Below are positions 59,555-64,000 of a stretch of 64,000 nucleotides of DNA, one piece after another. How positions within the stretch are numbered: the stretch's first letter is position 1; the number at the start of each line of letters is the position of its first letter. The stretch lies in NCBI GenBank assembly GCA_958443615.1, contig CAUCLI010000002.1, positions 62,001 through 126,000 of the forward strand. The letters run 5' to 3'. Position numbers and translations under genes: made by a program. The DNA comes from an uncultured Collinsella sp. Lineage in GTDB: Bacteria > Actinomycetota > Coriobacteriia > Coriobacteriales > Coriobacteriaceae. The notes under the pieces are model-generated. The model did not search any database, was not told the DNA's origin, and worked only from the letters and a program-made list of their open reading frames with translations.

Positions 59555-60859
59555 TTACATCGGGAATGCGATAACAGCGCCCGCCGTGAGGAAGAGAATT
59601 TTCACAATATACATGGGTATCGAGAATTTCCAGAATTCAACCAGCGTGTAGTTGCCCATACCCATGATGAGCGCAGGCAGGCCGTCAATGGGCATGAAGC
59701 CGCCAGACCAGGCGGAAATCGTGACTGCGCACGCCGCCGCGCAAGGATCGTATCCAAGGGACATGCAAGTCGCCACGGCGATGGGAGCAAAAATGAACAT
59801 GGAGCCCATATTGGATCCGGTCAGCGTCGCGCACACACTCGTAAGGACGGCGAACAGTAGAACGATGACGAAGCCGGGCATTGCACCACCCACCGCGCTC
59901 GCTACCGCGTTGCCGATCATCGCAGTCAAGCCGGAATCGGCAAGGGCGTTCGCCACGGGAATAACGCCGCCCATCATGAGAATTAGCGGAGAGAACAGGC
60001 CATCGCGCATCTCCTTGAAGTTGATAACCTTTGCAAACAGCAAGACAAAGGCGGCAAGACCGGGGACGACGTAGGCGATATTACCCAAATTCTGGGCGAA
60101 CATCATGCCAACGACACTCACGATGAACATGGCGAGCGCAAGCGTCTCCTTCCAAGCAGGAAGCGCGTCGGCATCGCCTTTCGTCGCCGTGGCTTTGGGC
60201 TCGGAGCTCTCGGCGAGCTCATGATCGGGAAGAAGCTTGAAACCGACGATGGACCAAACGAGAAAGCCGATAGAGGCTATGGTCATCATGATCATCATGC
60301 CCGTCATCGAGGGCGTACCGGCATAACCGGCAGCCTCAAGGACGCTAACGGCAAGGCCGTAGAACAACGCCACGTTGACGGCAACAAGAGGGTTGGCAGT
60401 GGCAAAGCCGAGGGGCATGAGCAACTTCGAGGTGGGCAGCTTCTTGTTGTAGGGAATCGTTGCAACTAGGGTCAGGACGAGCATGTAATAGCCCGTAGTG
60501 TTGCCCATAAGGATGGCACCGAGCATAACTACGATGATGAGCAGGACATAGCTCTTGAAACCGCCCTTCTCGACGAGAGAGAGCATGACCCCCTGCAGCT
60601 TCTCGACAAATCGCGTCTTTTGAAGCGCCGCGATGACCGCCATGAAAAATGCGACCATCCACACGGTCGAATTCGTAAAGCCCGCAAACGCATACGGAAT
60701 GTCCCACTGAACTTCCCAATCTGCGCCAAATACCGTGCTAGCAACCACCAGCAAACAGCACGCCAGCAAAGGCGGGGCGCCAAACGGGAGCGCATCGGTC
60801 ATGATGAGCACGATCATGATGACGAGGATGGCGAGCGCCAGAATCATCTGAAGTGTCAT
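59555..60859 (-). CDS. SLC13/DASS-type anion transporter
   Basis: This 434-residue membrane protein has 10-12 hydrophobic segments and two SNT-like motifs (MGNTTGYYML and LTGSNMGSMF), typical of the divalent anion:sodium symporter and ion-transporter superfamily. It likely imports a di- or hydroxycarboxylate made or used by this island. The ATG at 60859 has AAGGAGT about 10 bases upstream. A terminator follows. Confidence 0.8.
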   Translation of the reverse strand: MTLQMILALAILVIMIVLIMTDALPFGAPPLLACCLLVVASTVFGADWEVQWDIPYAFAGFTNSTVWMVAFFMAVIAALQKTRFVEKLQGVMLSLVEKGGFKSYVLLIIVVMLGAILMGNTTGYYMLVLTLVATIPYNKKLPTSKLLMPLGFATANPLVAVNVALFYGLAVSVLEAAGYAGTPSMTGMMIMMTIASIGFLVWSIVGFKLLPDHELAESSEPKATATKGDADALPAWKETLALAMFIVSVVGMMFAQNLGNIAYVVPGLAAFVLLFAKVINFKEMRDGLFSPLILMMGGVIPVANALADSGLTAMIGNAVASAVGGAMPGFVIVLLFAVLTSVCATLTGSNMGSMFIFAPIAVATCMSLGYDPCAAACAVTISAWSGGFMPIDGLPALIMGMGNYTLVEFWKFSIPMYIVKILFLTAGAVIAFPM

Positions 60860-60949
60860 TTCTGATCAAACTCCTTCCCAAAGTTAAAAATGTGTCATGC
60901 TTCCTTTAGAAGGGCGACCGGTGCGAACGGCGACCTTCCCTTTCTATGC

Positions 60950-60986
60950 TGCGGGTCATGGAATCCCATAGTTGCCGTGACCCGCA
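60950..60986. repeat. Inverted repeat between the transporter and pdxA2 genes
   Basis: A perfect 9-bp inverted repeat TGCGGGTCA / TGACCCGCA flanks a 19-base centre that is itself partly palindromic (ATGGAATCCCAT). It could be an RNA hairpin or an operator for the transporter gene. Confidence 0.5.
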
Positions 60987-61002
60987 TGCGCTCTCGCCTC
61001 GA

Positions 61003-62058
61003 CTACTCCCTTCCCCCTGCCATGCGAAGCGCGTAATCTATGGCGTTCACGAGCGAGAGCTCGTTGGACGTCCCTTTGCCAGCCAGGGCGAACCCCGTGC
61101 CGTGATCAACCGACGTGCGGATGATGGGCAGGCCGAGCGTCACGTTGACGCCCTCAACCGCATCCCACATCTGCTTCTCGCGGTTATACACGAAGCCAAG
61201 CGTCTTGGTGGGAATGTGGCCCTGGTCGTGGTACATGCAGACGACGATGTCGTACCAGCCGCCGTTCATCTCGGAAAACACGCTGTCGGGCGGGCAGGGG
61301 CCGATAACATCGATACCCTCGGATCGGGCCGCCTCGATAGCGGGCGCAATCTCGTCGATCTCCTCGGTGCCGAACAGGCCGTTCTCGCCGCAGTGCGGGT
61401 TGAGGCCCGCAACCGCCACGCGGGGACGCTCGATGCCCATGCTCCTGCACGCCTCGTCGCCCAGATGGATAACCTCGAGCACTCGGTCCTTTTTCACGCG
61501 ATCGCAAGCCTCGCGCAGCGAACAATGGGTCGACACGTGCACCACACGGAAGTCGTGGTGGGCGAGCATCATGGCATAGGACTTGGTGTTGGTGTAGGTG
61601 GCGTAGATCTCGGTGTGCCCGTCAAAATGCATGTTGCGCGGTGCAAGGGCAAGGTTCATGGCCTCCTTGTTGAGCGCATTCGTGACGGTGGCGTCCACCT
61701 TGCCGTCCATGGCGAGCTCGATGAGGGTCTTCACGCTCTCAAACGCCGCGTTACCGCCCTCCACGGACACCTCGCCCAGCTTGAATGCGGCGACGTCCTC
61801 GATGAGGTCGAGCTGGTACACGTCGATGGTCCCGGCGGTGAACTTCGCCTCGGCGACATCGCTCACGGGATTGATCGCGATGTCGGGCATGCCCACAAAG
61901 CCTTTCGCCTGCTCGAGCATCTTGGCGTCACCCACGACGATGGGGCGGCACCGCTCGTACAAGCTCGCGTCGGACAGCGCTTTGACGGTGATCTCGGGCC
62001 CATTACCTGCCGGGTCGCCCATGCTGATACCGACGATGGGAAGCGCGCTCGGAGTCAT
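61003..62058 (-). CDS. PdxA2-type 4-phospho-sugar-acid dehydrogenase
   Basis: This 351-residue NAD-dependent dehydrogenase belongs to the PdxA family: GISMGDPAGNGPEITVKAL at the start, metal-binding His in FDGHTE, CMYHDQGHIPTK, and RTSVDHGTGFALAG. In catabolic clusters the PdxA2 branch oxidises D-threonate or D-erythronate 4-phosphate rather than making vitamin B6. The DUF1537 kinase usually paired with it is not in this window. It directly follows the DapA-like gene (TAG/ATG adjacent). Confidence 0.85.
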   Translation of the reverse strand: MTPSALPIVGISMGDPAGNGPEITVKALSDASLYERCRPIVVGDAKMLEQAKGFVGMPDIAINPVSDVAEAKFTAGTIDVYQLDLIEDVAAFKLGEVSVEGGNAAFESVKTLIELAMDGKVDATVTNALNKEAMNLALAPRNMHFDGHTEIYATYTNTKSYAMMLAHHDFRVVHVSTHCSLREACDRVKKDRVLEVIHLGDEACRSMGIERPRVAVAGLNPHCGENGLFGTEEIDEIAPAIEAARSEGIDVIGPCPPDSVFSEMNGGWYDIVVCMYHDQGHIPTKTLGFVYNREKQMWDAVEGVNVTLGLPIIRTSVDHGTGFALAGKGTSNELSLVNAIDYALRMAGGRE

Positions 62059-62955
62059 TTAGCACACACCCCTCTCGGCGTCGTCGGCAAGGGCGGCCTT
62101 GAGGGCCTCGATGCCCTCATCCGGCAGGTAATTGAAGGGGGCTCGGCACTTGCCCACCGGGTAGCCGAGCAGGTTGACGGCGGTCTTCACCACGGTGTTG
62201 GGGTTGCCGTACTTAAAGCAGGCGCGCAGGGCCGCCACGTTGCCCTGGCACTCCTCGGCGGCCTCCATGTTGCCGGCCGCCCAGTTCTCGTAGATGCCCA
62301 CCATGTTCTTGGGGTACACGTTGGCGCAACCGGCGATGGCCCCCTTGGCGCCGGCCTGGAGGGCCTTCAAGATCAGCGCGTCGTTGCCCGAGAGCACGGC
62401 GAAGTCCATGTCCTTGGTGAGCTCGATGTAGGCGGAAAGGTTGTCCCAGTCGCCCGAGGAGTCCTTGGCACCGACGATATTGTCGATCTGGGCGAGCTCG
62501 ACCACAGTGGCGGGCTCAAGCGCGTTACCGGTGCGCATGGGGATGTTATAGAGCACGATGGGCATATTGGGCACGGCTTCGGCGACCTTGGTGTAGTGCT
62601 CGATGAGCTCGTGCTGGCTCGCCTTGGCGAAACTCGGCGTGACGACGGAAAGGATGTCGGCACCCAGCTCCTCGGCCATCTTGCACTGCTCGATCGTCTC
62701 CCTGGTGGAGATGCACCCCGTGCCCGCGTACACGGGGACGCGGCCGGCGACCTGGTCGATAACGGTTGCGAGGACAGCCTCCTTCTCCTCACCGCCGAGG
62801 ATGTAGCCCTCACCGTTGGTGCCGAACGGGAATATTCCGTGGATTCCCGCCTCGATTTGACGATCGACCTGGCGGCGAAGCTCATCGAGGTTGATTGACT
62901 CGTCTTCATGCATGGGGGTGACGATGGGGGCGATGATTCCCTTTATATCTACCAT
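62059..62955 (-). CDS. DapA/NanA-family class I aldolase or synthase
   Basis: This 298-residue TIM-barrel enzyme has GTNGEGY in place of GTTGES, the catalytic Tyr in YNIPMRT and the Schiff-base Lys in VGAKDSSGD. These fit the dihydrodipicolinate synthase/N-acetylneuraminate lyase superfamily. GTNGE and the local catabolic genes suggest a 2-keto-3-deoxy sugar acid aldolase rather than lysine synthesis; the substrate is not proven. A CTCTTTCTT stretch upstream offers GGAAG as the ribosome site. Confidence 0.83.
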   Translation of the reverse strand: MVDIKGIIAPIVTPMHEDESINLDELRRQVDRQIEAGIHGIFPFGTNGEGYILGGEEKEAVLATVIDQVAGRVPVYAGTGCISTRETIEQCKMAEELGADILSVVTPSFAKASQHELIEHYTKVAEAVPNMPIVLYNIPMRTGNALEPATVVELAQIDNIVGAKDSSGDWDNLSAYIELTKDMDFAVLSGNDALILKALQAGAKGAIAGCANVYPKNMVGIYENWAAGNMEAAEECQGNVAALRACFKYGNPNTVVKTAVNLLGYPVGKCRAPFNYLPDEGIEALKAALADDAERGVC

Positions 62956-63008
62956 GTGCGCTTCCTCTTTCTTTACTTTGCTGCAACGTTCTTTACGTTT
63001 ACCGAGCC

Positions 63009-63045
63009 GCCCGACGTGCGCATGCCCGACGGGCGGTGGTGGGGC
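63009..63045. repeat. Hairpin between the alcohol dehydrogenase and aldolase genes
   Basis: A 7-bp stem CCGCCCG / CGGGCGG lies at 63009-63036, and GCCGCC pairs again with GGCGGC at 63040-63045. No U-tract is present, so it is more likely an RNA-stability hairpin than a terminator. Confidence 0.4.
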
Positions 63046-63048
63046 GGC

Positions 63049-64000
63049 CTACAGGATCTGCGCGTAAATGGCGCGCGCGTCGTCTAGCGTGAGCTCGCGC
63101 ATGTTGTTCTGCAGCAAGCGGTGAACAGTCATGCCGGCGGCGGCGAGCTGCTCAACATCGGCATCCTCAACGCCGAGCTGGTTGAGCTTGATGGGAATGT
63201 CCAGATGCTCCACGATGGCACCCATGCGATCGATCACAGCGGCGGACTTCTCCTCCGCCGTTGCGGCGCCGCCGTTAATCGCGCGGTCGTACGCGGCGGC
63301 AAGGCGCTCGCGGATGGCGGGCTCGTTGAAGCGCATGACGGGCATGAGCAGGATGGCGTTGGAGACGCCGTGGGGCACATGGAACTTGCCGCCGAGCGGG
63401 TAGGACAGCGCATGGACGGCCGTGGTGCCCGACGCGGTGATGGCGATGCCGGCGTAGAAGCTCGCGAGCTGCATGGCGCGCTTGGCATCGACGGCATCCG
63501 GGTCGTCGCAGGCCGCCTCGATGTTGTTCATGATGAGGTCGAAGGCCTCGAGAGCGAAGGTGTCGGAGAAGGGGTTGGCCTTCGTGGAGGTGTAGCACTC
63601 GATGGCGTGGCACAGGGCGTCGATGCCCGTGGCGGCCGCGATCGGGCGCGGGAGGTTCTTGATCATGGCGTCATCGAGGATGACCTCGTCGGCGATCATC
63701 GCGGGGTTTACGATGCCCACCTTGAGCTCGTCCTCGGGCACGGCCACGATGGCGTTCGGCGTGGCCTCGGCACCCGTGCCGGCGGTGGTGGGAACCATGG
63801 TGCACTTGACCTGCTTCTTGGCGAGCTCGGGGTTACCCAGCAGGTCGTGCACGGTGTAGCTGGAACCGGCGAGTACGCCCACGAGCTTGGCCGCGTCCAT
63901 CACGGAACCGCCGCCGATGGCGAGGATGCGGTCCGCGCCGCTCTCGCAATACCAGTCCACAACCTCCTGTACCTGGGAATACGTGGGTTCGACGGCCAAG
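63049..64000 (-). CDS. Iron-containing alcohol dehydrogenase, 3' part (partial)
   Basis: This open frame of about 316 residues runs off the right edge, so roughly the first 60-70 residues are missing. It has the NAD(P) motif ILAIGGGSVMDAAK, VPTTAGTGAE, the metal ligands in GIDALCHAIECY and HALSYPLGGKFHVPHGVSNAILL. It is a group III Fe-ADH and would oxidise or reduce an alcohol or hydroxyacid linked to the island. It is the first gene seen of the operon. Confidence 0.87.
   Translation of the reverse strand, partial: LAVEPTYSQVQEVVDWYCESGADRILAIGGGSVMDAAKLVGVLAGSSYTVHDLLGNPELAKKQVKCTMVPTTAGTGAEATPNAIVAVPEDELKVGIVNPAMIADEVILDDAMIKNLPRPIAAATGIDALCHAIECYTSTKANPFSDTFALEAFDLIMNNIEAACDDPDAVDAKRAMQLASFYAGIAITASGTTAVHALSYPLGGKFHVPHGVSNAILLMPVMRFNEPAIRERLAAAYDRAINGGAATAEEKSAAVIDRMGAIVEHLDIPIKLNQLGVEDADVEQLAAAGMTVHRLLQNNMRELTLDDARAIYAQIL

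Overview
The window is about 64 kb of GC-rich chromosomal DNA, coded almost entirely on the minus strand. The protein set points to a gut-type Coriobacteriia actinobacterium, probably Collinsella or a near relative. Supporting signs are a tmk-holB-ricT block of Firmicutes/Actinobacteria type, an aspartate aminotransferase of the mycobacterial Rv3722c type, split transketolase subunits, YhgE/Pip membrane proteins, a secretin-free tad pilus locus and VanRS/PhoBR-type two-component systems. The genus is an inference from memory of these families; no search was run. I saw no rRNA operon, CRISPR array, insertion sequence or prophage.

Layout from left to right. 0.1-8.4 kb: an orphan amino-acid-binding lipoprotein with a long leader, then comF, ricT, holB, tmk and topA. 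8.4-8.9 kb: a non-coding stretch with two families of short tandem repeats. 8.9-13 kb: tatC, tatA/B, a STAS protein, a membrane TPR protein and an aspartate aminotransferase. 13-18.8 kb: a stretch with possible small ORFs, then two adjacent YhgE/Pip genes behind an operator-bearing promoter. 18.8-25 kb: htpG with a HAIR-like operator, a solitary plus-strand DUF559-like nuclease gene, a two-subunit transketolase and a transaldolase. 25-31 kb: phoR, phoB and pstB, a hairpin-ended intergenic element, and a VanS/VanR-like pair divergent from a plus-strand D-Ala-D-Ala carboxypeptidase. 32.6-39 kb: small membrane protein, tatD, ksgA, metG, rsmI, a GH5 protein with an altered catalytic site, and tRNA-Phe.

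39-48.6 kb is a tad/Flp pilus operon of twelve tightly overlapping genes: cpaB, tadZ, cpaF, tadB, tadC, flp-like pilin, an unknown, a second pilin-like protein, tadE, a large tadG-like gene, a second tadE-like gene and DUF192. 48.9-52.7 kb holds rsgA and a calcium-type P-ATPase. 53-64 kb is an accessory catabolic island. It contains a YhcH/NanQ-like protein, an MFS transporter, a cytoplasmic Asp-box beta-propeller, two unusual tandem-domain esterase-like proteins, an SLC13-type anion transporter, a PdxA2-type dehydrogenase, a DapA-family aldolase and the C-terminal part of an iron alcohol dehydrogenase that runs off the right edge.

The most novel-looking items are that catabolic island with its paired two-domain hydrolases, the GH5 protein that lacks the acid/base glutamate, the roughly 136-bp inverted-repeat element between pstB and the VanS-like kinase gene, the 24-bp iteron-like array next to topA, and the pilin set that shares an A-Q-x-x-x-E processing motif. 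Several regulatory sites can be read directly: a Pho-box-like repeat before pstB, a HAIR-like dyad before htpG, a LacI/CcpA-like palindrome before the transketolase genes, and a palindrome inside the promoter spacer of the YhgE genes.
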